Part shown: positions 1 to 10,101 of the stretch, piece after piece | Numbering within the stretch: position 1 is the first letter of the stretch | Layout: every line of letters begins with the position of its first letter | Assembly: GCA_030560485.1 (NCBI GenBank) | Contig: JAKTTS010000064.1 | Span: 1-44,463, forward strand | Source: Ascoidea tarda (nom. inval.) | Taxonomy: Eukaryota; Ascomycota; Saccharomycetes; Ascoideales; Ascoideaceae | Reading direction: 5' to 3' | DNA length: 44,463 nt | Program-made: the position numbers and the translations under genes | The notes under the pieces: model-generated | Database searches by the model: none | Told to the model about the DNA's origin: nothing | What the model saw: only the letters and a program-made list of their open reading frames with translations

Positions 1-8
1 TTTTGTTT

Positions 9-55
<47 letters not shown>

Positions 56-215
56 CCTTTTCTTCTTCTCTTTTTTTTTTTTTTTTTCCCAATTTTTTTT
101 TTTTACCCCCCCTATACCCCTCCTTTTTTTTTTTTTTTTTTTTTACTTTTCATTTTTTTTGTCTATTCAGTCCTGTTTATAACGTCATCATTAAAGATCC
201 ACATTCTATTTCATC
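1..215 (+). promoter_or_regulatory. T-rich upstream region of GSM1
   Basis: Almost the whole segment is long poly(dT) tracts broken by short C-rich bits, ending about 60 bases before the GSM1 ATG. Tracts like this are typical nucleosome-poor yeast promoters with the pyrimidine-rich strand as sense. No specific factor site is clear. Confidence 0.5.
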
Positions 216-1301
216 ATGACAAAAAAACTACCTCTACATTTAAAGCAACAAAGAAAACCAATTCCTAGAGCCTGTAGTTTTTGTCATGAAAAGCATTTAC
301 AGTGTGATGTTGGTCGACCCTGTAAAAACTGTTTAAAGAGAAACAGAGGCGAGAGTTGTAAGGACATGATCAGAAAGAAATCAAAATACCTATTCGATAT
401 CAATAATCTAACTAGTTCCAATATCCAGTTAACTGACAATTCAAACAATCTACCAAACTTATCTGCTTTATCAAATATCCCAACTCTATCAACCCTATCA
501 AATTTCAACTCCATCATGGACAAATTTGACAATAATCTAGACAAGATCAATAATACTCCCACTACCAATAACAACTTGGATAACAATCATTCTGAGCTTG
601 AAAACACCTCTGACAATATCTCTGAAAATGATTCTCCTTCAATGCTGTCCTCTCTCAACTCTTTAAATTTAATCAAAATCGCTTCAAAAAGAGGGAGAAA
701 AAGAAAATCTGACCTTGTTATTAACAATAATCTTGAAATAAAAAAAAAATTAATCCCCACCACCACCATCACATCAACTGCTACAAATACAACAAATACA
801 AATCCACACAACACAACTATCAATTATCCTCCAACATTTCAAATGAATAACACCACAAAGAAATACCAGCCTATCTTACCTGCTCCTTCAAATACAAATT
901 CAAACCAACTAAATAATCCTCTTCAATCCTCCAATATCTTACCAAACTCATCAAATTCTGTTCCCACACTTCCAAACAATCCTTCAAACAATACCACTAA
1001 AAACATCATCAATAATATCAATAACATCACTAAAGCAAATACCAACAACAATGATAGCACAAATCCTACTCCTAATCCCACCACCACCACCACTGCTCTG
1101 ACAAAAATAACAAATACTTTTATCAATCAAAATACTTCTACAAGTAAAGTCTTGATTCCAATCTTACCAAAACCTGCCATCTTCACAAACATTCAATCCC
1201 AAAATAAACCTATAATCCAGTCTCAAAATCAACAACAAAACAGACCCCAAAATCAAATGCAAATTCAACCTCAACCTCAACCTCAACCTCAACCTCAACC
1301 T

Positions 1302-1348
<47 letters not shown>

Positions 1349-2733
1349 ACAACATTTAATTCAAAATATTCAGCAAAATTCTACCTCCAATCCAATCCAA
1401 AATCCAATTCAAAATCCAATCAATTTCCAATCCAATATTCCCAATAACATCCCCAATAACATCCCCAATAACATCCCCAATAACATCCCCAATAACATCC
1501 CCAATAACATCCCCAATAACATCCCCAATAACATCCCCAATAATCCAAATCTTAATCTTAGTAACAACAACAACCAAGTACAAAATCATCTTGTTCATGT
1601 ACCAATTGCTCCTGCTCCAATTCCTCATATTCCAAATATCCCCAATAATATCCCCATTGGTAATCCCATTGGTAATTCCATTAACATTGATGAACCAATT
1701 AATAAACAAATTATAACTCATTCAAATTTGTCCCATATCGACAAACATTTAAAAGACTTAGCTGAGAAATCTTCTGCTGAAGATGATGATGAATTAAACC
1801 AAATCAATAATAACATCAATAATAACCGTCATAACATTGATCATAACATTGATCATAACATTGATCATAATCAAAATTTCAACCAAAACGAAAACCAAAA
1901 TTTTAACCACGAACATAATCATAATAACAATAGTAACAACAACAACAGTAACAACAACAACCTCAATCTTAATTCTATTCATAATCAAAACCACAACATC
2001 AATCATATTGATAATATCAATCCTAATATCCCAATTAAAAATAACGATAACACTATCAACAATGATTCAAACAAAAAATTATCTGCTCAAAACCCAAAAA
2101 AACATTCAAATTATTTTGCCTCCTTATTCTTAAACCAAGAATATAACCAAATATCAACAATCATAAGAGAGTCAAAACCTACTTCTCCTGTTCAGCAAAA
2201 AAAACAATTGGCCAATTCAAATAACAACCAGTTTCCATTGAAAACTATTAATGAAACCCAACATCAATTTCAAACCTCAATTTCAAATCCAAACCCAAAT
2301 CCAATGTCTCATCCTCATCATCATCCTCATTCTTTACATCCCCAACCAATTATCCAATCCTCCAACACAAGCCATATAGGTGCTAACCATACCCCTTCTT
2401 CAATCAACAATCTCGATCCTTCTTTAGAATTAGAACTTGATCCTGATTTTTTAAACCCACTAGATGATCCATTAAATTTCAACTTTTTTCCATTCAATAA
2501 TCATATGAACAATAACAATAATAATAATGATTCCAATGCAAGCCCATTAGTAAATGGCTCCAATTTTCCAATGGCCTCCAAATATGACGATGATTTATAT
2601 AATAATTTTTTTTATGATGGCATGAATAATGATTTAATATCAAGACCATTTATTAAAGTAGGCACACAAGTAAATAATTCATTGGAAAACAGTATTGCTA
2701 GTGATAGTCCAAAATTTTTAATAAAAGAAACTG

Positions 2734-2765
<32 letters not shown>

Positions 2766-4577
2766 TTTCCAAATCAAAGTAACAACACTAATTTCGATTC
2801 TAATGTTGAAAACTATAACGCTACTGATTATCAAAATACTCAAAATATTAACAATGTCAATAATATCAATAGTATTAATAGTATTAATAATAATAATAAT
2901 AGTAATAAAATTGAACATTCTAATAATCTCAATAATCCAAACAATATGAACATGATGAATATGAAAAATATGAACAGTATGAACAACATTAATAATTTTA
3001 ATATGAATAATGATAACATTAATGAAATCAGTAATAATATGAATAATATAAATAATATGAATAACATGAACACCATGGGTAACATAAATAACATGGACAA
3101 TATCAATTTAAATAACAACAACAATACTAGAAATAGTAATAATAATGGCAATAATTTAAATATTGGAAATTCAGGTCAAAATATTATTGATAATAATTTT
3201 GCAATGATTCCACCTTTACAAAGATTTGAACAATCGCCAGCTCAAAATTCTACAATAGTTAATTCTATAAATCAAAATAATCAAAATTTTATGAAAAGCA
3301 ATTTCAACAATAACAATAATATTAATAATATTAATTCAAACATAAAAAATGAATTCAAAAGTGACATCCCTGGTTATACTATAAATACAAATGGAATAAT
3401 TACGCAAAACACTTCTACAACATATTCATCATACCTTTATAAATGTGCAATTAATAATAATTCAACTTATAAGCCGCAAATGGTGGTTAGGAAACAATAT
3501 TTTAAGATACCAGAAGATATTTACTTAAGATTACCATTGTTTCATCATTTCAATGATCCAGATACAATTCAAGATCTTGACTGTAATAAGACAAGTCAGA
3601 ATTTTGAAGAAATCATTGGAATTTTAAATTTCAACTACATGAAAAGTTACCAGCATTTGGTTCGATATCTTTATGCAAGATTTGTGAAATCTTCACACTC
3701 AACTTTGCAAAAGAAAAAGTTTTTTTTTAAAGTTCTTGCAAGGCTTACTAAATTTCATGATCATTTCAAGATCCAGACAGCATTAATTCAAACTGATTTA
3801 ACATTTATGACAAATTTTCAGGATAATTTATTAACAGAAGTTATTTTTCAAAGACAGCTAATTAATTATGAAAAATTGATTGTTAATTTAACATCAACAC
3901 CAACTTTAATTTGGAGAAGAAGTACAGAAATTGTATTTATGAATGATGAATTATGTTCATTGATTGGGATTAAAAATAAGAAAAAGTTTTTGTTAAATAG
4001 TCAAAATAACAACAGTTATAATTCAAAACTCGATAATGATAATAACAAGGAGTCATTTGGAGATAGAAGATTTCTTTGTGAAATTATTGATGATGAGTCT
4101 ATATTAAATTATTTTAAGTTATTTAACTTATTAATTTTCAATAACGATCCAAATGAAATAAAAAGATTACATATTCAAAAAAAGAAAGTCAAAAATGGAA
4201 GATCTTATACTAATTTAGATTTTTACGGAGTCGAACAGAAGAATAAAACATTGGATGGGAATGAAAGCGATGATAACGATTATGATATTATTTCCAATGG
4301 TAGTGGGATCACAGATTCTGGACTAGTAAAATTCAATTGCAAATTTATTAATCAAAATTATACTGGAAAATCCCAAAACAATTTATCGGGTATGAATCCA
4401 AATGGTGTAATGAATAAAAGTGGTTATTTTTTTAATAATCCTTATTGGCAGGAAATCAATGAAGAGCAAGAAAAACAGAAGGAGTTCATTGAATGCTCAA
4501 GTGTTTTAACGATCAAAAAAGATATGTTTGATATTCCAATGCTAATTGTTGGCCAGTTTCTTCCTATTTTAGAGTAA
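216..4577 (+). CDS. GSM1: Zn2Cys6 transcription factor, glucose starvation modulator GSM1 type
   Basis: A 1,453-residue nuclear zinc-cluster regulator. The N-terminus starts MTKKLP and has cysteines at 20, 23, 30, 36, 39 and 48 (spacing 2-6-5-2-8), the Zn2Cys6 DNA-binding cluster, followed by RKKSKYL. The C-terminus (about 1,120-1,453) has the PAS-like region of the GSM1/ERT1/RDS2 family: SRPF earlier, then [19 protein letters not shown] and the ending [14 protein letters not shown]. Both ends resemble S. cerevisiae Gsm1 more than Ert1 or Rds2, judged from memory. Family members act in non-fermentable carbon and energy metabolism. S. cerevisiae Gsm1 is about 618 residues; the extra length is Asn/Gln low-complexity, including a QP/polyQ run (about 350-390), nine PNNI tetrapeptides (about 408-443) and several polyN runs. 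The ATG at 216 gives the family-typical first residues. Confidence 0.88.
1437..1543 (+). repeat. 12-bp coding minisatellite (PNNI repeat) in GSM1
   Basis: About nine near-perfect head-to-tail copies of a 12-base unit (ATCCCCAATAAC), each encoding I-P-N-N. The length is a multiple of three, so copy number can change without breaking the frame. It sits just after a CAG/CAA polyQ run at about 1304-1353. Confidence 0.9.
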
Positions 4578-5191
4578 AATGTGTTGCATATCGGATCAAG
4601 TTTTTTTTATATTTTACAATTTTGGTTATGGGCTTTTTAATTTTAGTTTCAGTTTGTTTTAATTTATTTCATTTTATCACTATTATTCATAATATTCTTA
4701 TCAATATTCTTATTTCTAACATTCTTATTATCAATATTCTTATTAATATTCATTGTTTTTTACGTTTTTATTATCTGGTATTATTGATGGTGCATTTCAT
4801 TCATTCACAGGTTTATTCATTCTTTCATTTGTGATCTACAAAAAATGTTTAAATTTTTTTTTCATTTTATTGCTTGTACTACTTTTAGTTTACATAAAAC
4901 TGACTATATTCATTTAATTTTATAATTTTATAATCAATTCTTAATTCTTTTACCTTTTTTTATCTTTTAGCTTCTCTAACTAAAATAGTTTTGGAACCAT
5001 TTTGATGGATCTTTTATTTTAAACGCGAAAGTCAAAAAATAAAAATAAAAAATGGACGCGAAAACTTTCAATCAATTTTTTTTTCGTTTTTTTGCGATTT
5101 TTGCGATTTTTTTGATTTTTTTTTGATTTTTTTGATTTTGTTTTTAGGTGGAGAAACGATTTAGATGCAACTAATTTGATTGATTTCTTTC
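4578..5191 (+). other. Intergenic region between GSM1 and POL31
   Basis: AT-rich. The first half is GSM1 3' flank with T-rich, TATTCTTA-like repeats at about 4680-4760; the second half is the POL31 promoter with two ACGCGAAA elements and long T tracts. No gene is seen; the frame at 4622-4834 is low-complexity Ile/Leu/Phe. Confidence 0.6.
5023..5063 (+). promoter_or_regulatory. Twin MBF/SBF-type G1/S elements upstream of POL31
   Basis: ACGCGAAA occurs at 5023-5030 and again at 5056-5063, both in the sense orientation and 33 bases apart. It combines the MCB core (ACGCG) with an SCB-type match (CNCGAAA). In yeasts these are MBF/SBF sites driving G1/S transcription of DNA replication genes, which fits POL31 starting about 130 bases downstream. 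Function is inferred. Confidence 0.6.
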
Positions 5192-6808
5192 ATGATAATG
5201 ACTGTTTCAACAGACTGTATGGACGAAGAATTGAAGAGTTTCCAGAGAAACAAGTCATTGATACCTTCACATTACCTGAATTCAAAGGTATTTACTTTGA
5301 ATTATACCAATATTTCCAGGGACTACCACCAACAATACAATTCGATTTATTATAAGAGATTGCAGTCACTAAGAGAGAGAGTATTGAAAACAGCGAAAGA
5401 AAAATGGGATAAGAAAGTGATACAAAATATTCAAATCAAACATGTTGAAAAAGTTTTGGATATTCCAAAGGAGAAACCATGCTGGGTGATTGGGTTAACT
5501 TATTGTGAGATGGAATATAAACCAAATGTTTTACAAGAGGTAGCAATTGGAGTCTATGGGATTCCACCACCTCCAAAGCCAACTTATAGCAATCCAGCTA
5601 AGGATGTGTTGATTTTAGAAGATGAAAGTGGAAGAGTTGTATTGGATTTATCTGATGACAAATTCAATGATTTGGTATTTGTAACTGGATGCGTGATCGG
5701 GGTGTTGGGAATTCAGGTTGATATAGGCTTGTTTAAAATTATTGATATTATATTCCCAAGGTTTCCAATTCAAAAAAAGATCAATTTATTAGTACCTTCT
5801 AGTGACATTGTAAATAATGATAACAATAAAATTGCTATAATTTCTGGGTTGGAAATTGATTTAAATGAGTTTGATATAGTTAAAATGGAAATATTGAAAG
5901 AATACTTATTGGGATATTTAGGTAATGCCAGTCAAGTTAAAAATATTAGTAAATTGATCATTGCAGGAAATTCCACCAAAACGTTAGATCAAGATAGTGA
6001 ATTAAGAAAAGACAATGATAGATTCAAGTATGGAACTAAGGCTAAATCGAATTATAATTCAAAGGCAATGAATATTTTGGATGAATTTTTGAGTGAGATT
6101 TTGACTAGTCTTCCAATTGATATAATGCCTGGGGAGTTTGATCCAACAGAGGTAAGTTTACCACAACAAAGTTTACACAAGATTTTTTTCAATAAATCCA
6201 AAAAATATATCAAAACTGGGGATTTAAGATTGTTGACAAATCCAGCGTGGATTGAAATTGATAAGTTGAGAATTTTGGGTACAAGTGGACAAAATATCAA
6301 TGATATATTAAAATACAACATACCAGTGAACAAAATTGAAAATGGTGGAAATGGTGAAAATAATAAAAATACATTTGAAGATAATTATCAATTGAGAAAA
6401 AAGTATATTAAATCAACGCTATATTGGTCAAATATAATACCAACGGCACCGGATACATTGTCATGTTATCCGTATTTTGAGAAGGACCCATTTACATTGA
6501 ATGAGATTCCACATCTATACTTTATTGGAAACCAACCAGAATATGGGTCTGAATTTGTTAAATTAAAGGATGATATACAAGAGATTGGATATTCAAATGA
6601 GTTTGAAATGACTGAGAGTTTTAATGAAGACGATGAGGATGAATTAATGATGGAAGTTGACAAGAATAGAATTGAAAACGGATCAAAAAATGAATCAAAC
6701 AGGGAGAATATAGTTCGTATTATATCTGTTCCCAAGTTCAAAGCAAGTGGAGAGATTGTTTTATTGGATACAAAGACATTGGAAACTGAGACCATTCGGA
6801 TTTGTTAG
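5192..6808 (+). CDS. POL31: DNA polymerase delta small subunit (Pol31/Hys2, B-subunit)
   Basis: Second subunit of replicative DNA polymerase delta, which also links Pol32 to the catalytic subunit and is shared with polymerase zeta. The sequence follows S. cerevisiae Pol31 throughout: RDYHQQY, YYKRLQSLRERVLK, PCWVIGLTYCEMEYKPNVL, LEDESGRV, the calcineurin-like core IDIMPGEFDPTEVSLPQQ, SGQNINDILKY, IAPTAPDTL-type IIPTAPDTLSCYP and the C-terminal LLDTKTLETETIRI. The phosphoesterase-like fold of this family lacks catalytic metal residues. Length is about 538 residues against 487; the extra is acidic, low-complexity insertions near the C-terminus. The frame opens after a TGA at 5177. The first ATG is 5192; the ATG at 5219 (MDEELKSF) aligns better with the yeast N-terminus and may be the real start. 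Confidence 0.95.
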   Translation: MIMTVSTDCMDEELKSFQRNKSLIPSHYLNSKVFTLNYTNISRDYHQQYNSIYYKRLQSLRERVLKTAKEKWDKKVIQNIQIKHVEKVLDIPKEKPCWVIGLTYCEMEYKPNVLQEVAIGVYGIPPPPKPTYSNPAKDVLILEDESGRVVLDLSDDKFNDLVFVTGCVIGVLGIQVDIGLFKIIDIIFPRFPIQKKINLLVPSSDIVNNDNNKIAIISGLEIDLNEFDIVKMEILKEYLLGYLGNASQVKNISKLIIAGNSTKTLDQDSELRKDNDRFKYGTKAKSNYNSKAMNILDEFLSEILTSLPIDIMPGEFDPTEVSLPQQSLHKIFFNKSKKYIKTGDLRLLTNPAWIEIDKLRILGTSGQNINDILKYNIPVNKIENGGNGENNKNTFEDNYQLRKKYIKSTLYWSNIIPTAPDTLSCYPYFEKDPFTLNEIPHLYFIGNQPEYGSEFVKLKDDIQEIGYSNEFEMTESFNEDDEDELMMEVDKNRIENGSKNESNRENIVRIISVPKFKASGEIVLLDTKTLETETIRIC

Positions 6809-7435
6809 TGCTGATAAATACACGGTTTGTGTAGATGTGTATATCGAGTCATCGGTTGATAATGAGAATGAGTGGAAAAAGTGAGATATTGGAGGGAGAT
6901 GGAAATGAGAGATTATGGACAAATATATGCAGTTTCGAATGTGAGTGTGAGTGTAAGTGTGATGATGTTGATGTATATTATATATTATGGTAGAAGATAT
7001 TTTGTAGGTGTATATAAGGTGTGGTTTTGAAATTACAGGCAAATAAGTTACACGAACTAAAACTTGGTTTATATGAAAATAAGCCGAATCAAATGAAATC
7101 AAACTGAATTAAAAATGAATTAAAATAAAATTAAAATAAAACAAATTAGTATAGGATAATAAAAAATACATAAAACAAAGTTAAATATAGAAAAACAAGT
7201 AGACAAAAAAAAAAGGAAAAAGAAAATAGGAAATAGGAAAAGGAAAAATGTAAGGAAAAAAAATAAGAAACCCCATAAAACAGTAAAAATCAAAATGGAT
7301 TAAATTGAATTAAATATAGAAAAAAAAAAAAAACGAAAAGAAAAAATAAAAATGAAAAATCAACTACAGAAAAACACAAGCTTTAAATCATTAATATATA
7401 AATTTAATATATTCTTAACATTAATTTTAGATCTT
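6809..7435. other. Convergent intergenic region POL31/HHO1
   Basis: Shared 3' flanks of two convergent genes. It holds GTGTGAGTG-type short repeats near 6938-6965 and, from about 7090, A-rich sequence with AAATTAAAAT-like tracts. No gene or RNA is recognised. Confidence 0.5.
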
Positions 7436-8179
7436 TTATGCGGCAATAGCAGTAGCAGCTGGGGTTGGTGGACCAGCAGGAGCAGCAGCAGCAGCAGCCT
7501 TTTTAGCAGCTCTTGTTTTTGCTGGTTTTGCCTTTGAAACCTTTGCAGCAGTTGCTTTCTTTGCAGCAGAAGCTGTTTTCTTTGTAGTTGATTTTTTAGT
7601 AGTTGTAGGTTTTTTAATTGAGGAAGATTTGGCGGGACTCTTTTTTGGTTCAGTTTTTTTTGTGTCAGCCTTTTTTGGTTCAGTTTTTTTAGAGTCAGCC
7701 TTCTTTATATCAGTTTTTTTTATATCAGATTTCTTTTTTGTTGAGGTTGAAGTTGGTTCTGAGGTGGTGGAAGTAGTGGATTTTTGTTTTTGTTTTGGAA
7801 TTGGCTTTGAAACTGTAGTTTTTTTGACTGCCAAAGTTGGTTTGGTGGGTTTTTCTATTTTTTCCTTTGTTGACTTTGTTGGTTCCTTTTTAACTAATTT
7901 TACTGGGCCTGAAGGACCTTTTGGTTGTTGAAAGACCTTGTTGTCAACACCTTTTCTCAAGGCCAAATTAAATTGAGTATCAAAATTTGAAGAGTTAATT
8001 TTGTAATTAAGAGTGACATATTTCTTTAGAGCCTGTCTACTTGAACCTTTGCGATCTTTTAAAGCTAAGATGGCAGCAGTGATCATTTCCTTATAGGGGG
8101 GATGCTCAGGGGTCTTTTTAGCATTTGCAGTCGTTGGGCTGGTAGTAACTGAGGTGGTGGTGGTGGCAGCTTTAGGCAT
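7436..8179 (-). CDS. HHO1: Linker histone H1 with a single globular domain
   Basis: A 247-residue linker histone that binds nucleosomal linker DNA. Residues about 26-97 form one winged-helix H15 domain (HPPYKEMITAAILALKDRKG, SSRQALKKYV, FNLALRKGVD, QPKGPSGPVKL). After it comes a long Lys/Ala/Pro/Ser tail with KKTEPKKADTKK-type repeats and an Ala/Pro-rich end. The order is N-tail, globular domain, basic tail, as in most eukaryotic H1. S. cerevisiae Hho1 is similar in length but has two globular domains; here the second is replaced by basic tail. Start ATG at 8179 is followed by MPKAATTTT. It lies downstream of SFT1 on the same strand and converges on POL31. Confidence 0.93.
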   Translation of the reverse strand: MPKAATTTTSVTTSPTTANAKKTPEHPPYKEMITAAILALKDRKGSSRQALKKYVTLNYKINSSNFDTQFNLALRKGVDNKVFQQPKGPSGPVKLVKKEPTKSTKEKIEKPTKPTLAVKKTTVSKPIPKQKQKSTTSTTSEPTSTSTKKKSDIKKTDIKKADSKKTEPKKADTKKTEPKKSPAKSSSIKKPTTTKKSTTKKTASAAKKATAAKVSKAKPAKTRAAKKAAAAAAPAGPPTPAATAIAA

Positions 8180-8839
8180 GGCAGGATAGAAATTGAGGGA
8201 TGAATAGATAAGAAAGAGAGATAATTGCAGGAATTATTTGAAAGGATTAGAATGACAGGAATAAGGAGAAAGAGCAAATAAATGTCAATATTAAGAATTA
8301 AAACAAATTAAACCAGATAAAGAAAAGAAGATCAACTAAAATCAGATAAAACAGAAGAGACTATTATACAAGACAGAAAAAAGGGAAAAAGAAAAACAGA
8401 AGGAAATCAATGAATATAAGAGCAAAAAAAGAGAGATGGATTCTTACAAAATCAAACAATCTCATCCAACCCATCCAGAAAGAAGATCGCTCTCAACAAT
8501 GCAAACAGAAACGGGAGACTGTCCCAGATCCAGCGCTGTGGGTCCAACCATCCCACAGCCAACACGACCTCTCAACGCAGACAGAGCTTGGGGAGCACTG
8601 AGATGACGCCCTGTGGAAACGGGAGCAGGCAAGGAGCAGCGTGTGAGGAGATATACACCAGCTAAGGGATATTGTGGTCCATTTATTCAGACTAAACAAA
8701 ACAGCCAGACAAGAGAGAACAGACTGGAGCAGAGGCAGCAGCAGCAACAGCTGGAGCAGCAACAGCAAGGGTACAGGCAGGGGCAGGGGCAGGGGCAGTG
8801 AGAGTGCTGGCAGCACAGGGAGGACAAGAGACACGCCGG
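8180..8839 (-). promoter_or_regulatory. HHO1 promoter and SFT1 3' flank
   Basis: The part next to HHO1 (8180-8480) is A-rich on the plus strand, so pyrimidine-rich on the sense strand. Bases 8490-8839 are much more GC-rich, with GCAGCAGCAACAG-type tracts at 8734-8770 and GGGGCA repeats at 8779-8799. The frames there look like chance openings in GC-rich DNA; no gene is supported. Confidence 0.5.
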
Positions 8840-9199
8840 TTAGAAGAGCTTGTAGAGCGTGTACACGAGGAAGAAGAAAAAGAGCGCTATGCCCACCATT
8901 TTCGCCATTGAGGTGTTGGACGAAAAGAGTCTGGAGAGCTTTGTGGAGGACGCCTTGATGTTGGTCACCAACGAATTCATCTGATTCGAGAGGTTGTCGA
9001 GCAAATTGGCATCCTGGTGGGAATCATGGTGAATTTCTTCCGTGATGGACCGTAGAGTAGAGAGTTTGGAGGCTAGCGCTTCGAATCTCACGTTGTTCTG
9101 GCAGCAAGAGAAGTTAGTAAACCTGAATCACAAGCAGCAGAACCAAAAGCAGCAGCAAACGAAACTCACCTCCTGTTCTCGTTGAGCATATCGAGACAT
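8840..9199 (-). CDS. SFT1: Golgi SNARE Sft1, two exons
   Basis: Small tail-anchored Qc-SNARE for intra-Golgi retrograde transport. Exon 1 is 9199-9170 (MSRYAQREQE). The intron is 9169-9098 (72 nt) with donor GTGAGT, branch TACTAAC (complement of 9113-9119) and acceptor CAG. Exon 2 is 9097-8840 and continues NNVRFEALASKL. The spliced protein is 95 residues, close to the 97 of S. cerevisiae Sft1, whose gene also has a 5' intron. The SNARE heptad region (about 14-70) is followed by a C-terminal anchor with MVGIALFFFFLVYTLYKLF, nearly the same as Sft1's MVGLALLIFFILYTLFKLF. The phase-0 join restores the MSxxRY-like start of the family. Confidence 0.95.
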
Positions 9200-10101
9200 G
9201 GTTGTTGAGCAGTGCAATGATAGAGAGAAGATGATAGTGCTTTTGATGGTCTCTTGATGATGGTGTTGAAGATGAGTGATAAACACTGGAGATCAGCGCT
9301 TAAAGTGGATGAGAGCCAAAAAAACAAACCAAGCATGTGCTGAAGCGCTGACATAAGCGCATGCTTTCTTAGATAATCAGTGGACTATCAGCTTAATTAC
9401 TCAGAAGTTGCACAGCACCACGGCTATACGCGCTTAGTGACGCTTAAATGTGGCACCTTTTGATTAAGCAGTGTTACGTAATAATTCCTCCTTTTTCAAT
9501 GAGTCACCTTCTTTTTCTCTTTTGGGTGTGGTTGATATTAGTTTATATCTTTTTATTTATCATCAATTTCTTTGGTTACTTTCGCCTTTTTTAACTTTCG
9601 ATTTATGGTATTATCTCGATCACTGGAAGATTCGAAGTTCCGTACGAGTTTTATTTTAATCTGTTTTGATTATTCAACAAAAAAGGAAGAAAATCAATTA
9701 TATTGAGTTATTATCATCTTAATGGAATAAGAGATTGATAACTAAAAGGGACTTTTAATATTTTAAATCAAAAATTATTCAACATAATACAGCCAAATTA
9801 TCTAATCTTTCAACATCTTATTGGTACTATTTTATTACTCCTTTTTTTAAAAAAAATTTCATTTCAATTTACTTCCCTACTCTACTTATTATTGACTAAA
9901 ACCAAATAATGGCATTCTGATATTGTATTAATTTTATCTATATTTTTCCACGTTCATTTTCTTGTTGTTTTTTTTTATCTAAAAAAAAATATATATATAT
10001 AATAGCTTTCAAAGGTTCCAAAGGTTACCAAAATTCATTAAAAATTTATTCAAAATTATTTCAAATTATATAAATCATAAAAATTATAAAACTCTAAAAA
10101 A
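9200..10101. promoter_or_regulatory. Divergent promoter region SFT1/Pcl cyclin
   Basis: A 900-base gap between divergent genes. The SFT1-proximal part carries repeated GCGCTTA-like words in both orientations: 9296-9302, 9354-9360 (inverted), 9430-9436 and a partial at 9441-9448. The rest is AT-rich, with a TATATATATA stretch near 9990-10003 that could be a TATA element for the cyclin gene. No gene seen. Confidence 0.5.

Noticed and set aside
1437-1543. Regular repeats that could suggest a CRISPR-like array
   Set aside because: Units are 12 bp, contiguous with no spacers, in frame within a eukaryotic gene. The same applies to 33596-33703.
1356-1721. Long antisense open frame with regular Asp/Ile/Gly repeats inside GSM1
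   Set aside because: It is the shadow of the 12-bp PNNI repeat on the other strand. Other antisense frames in GSM1 arise the same way from Asn codons.
5180-5191. TTG at 5180 as the POL31 start
   Set aside because: Non-ATG start is not needed; ATGs at 5192, 5198 and 5219 are available and 5219 fits the homologue best.
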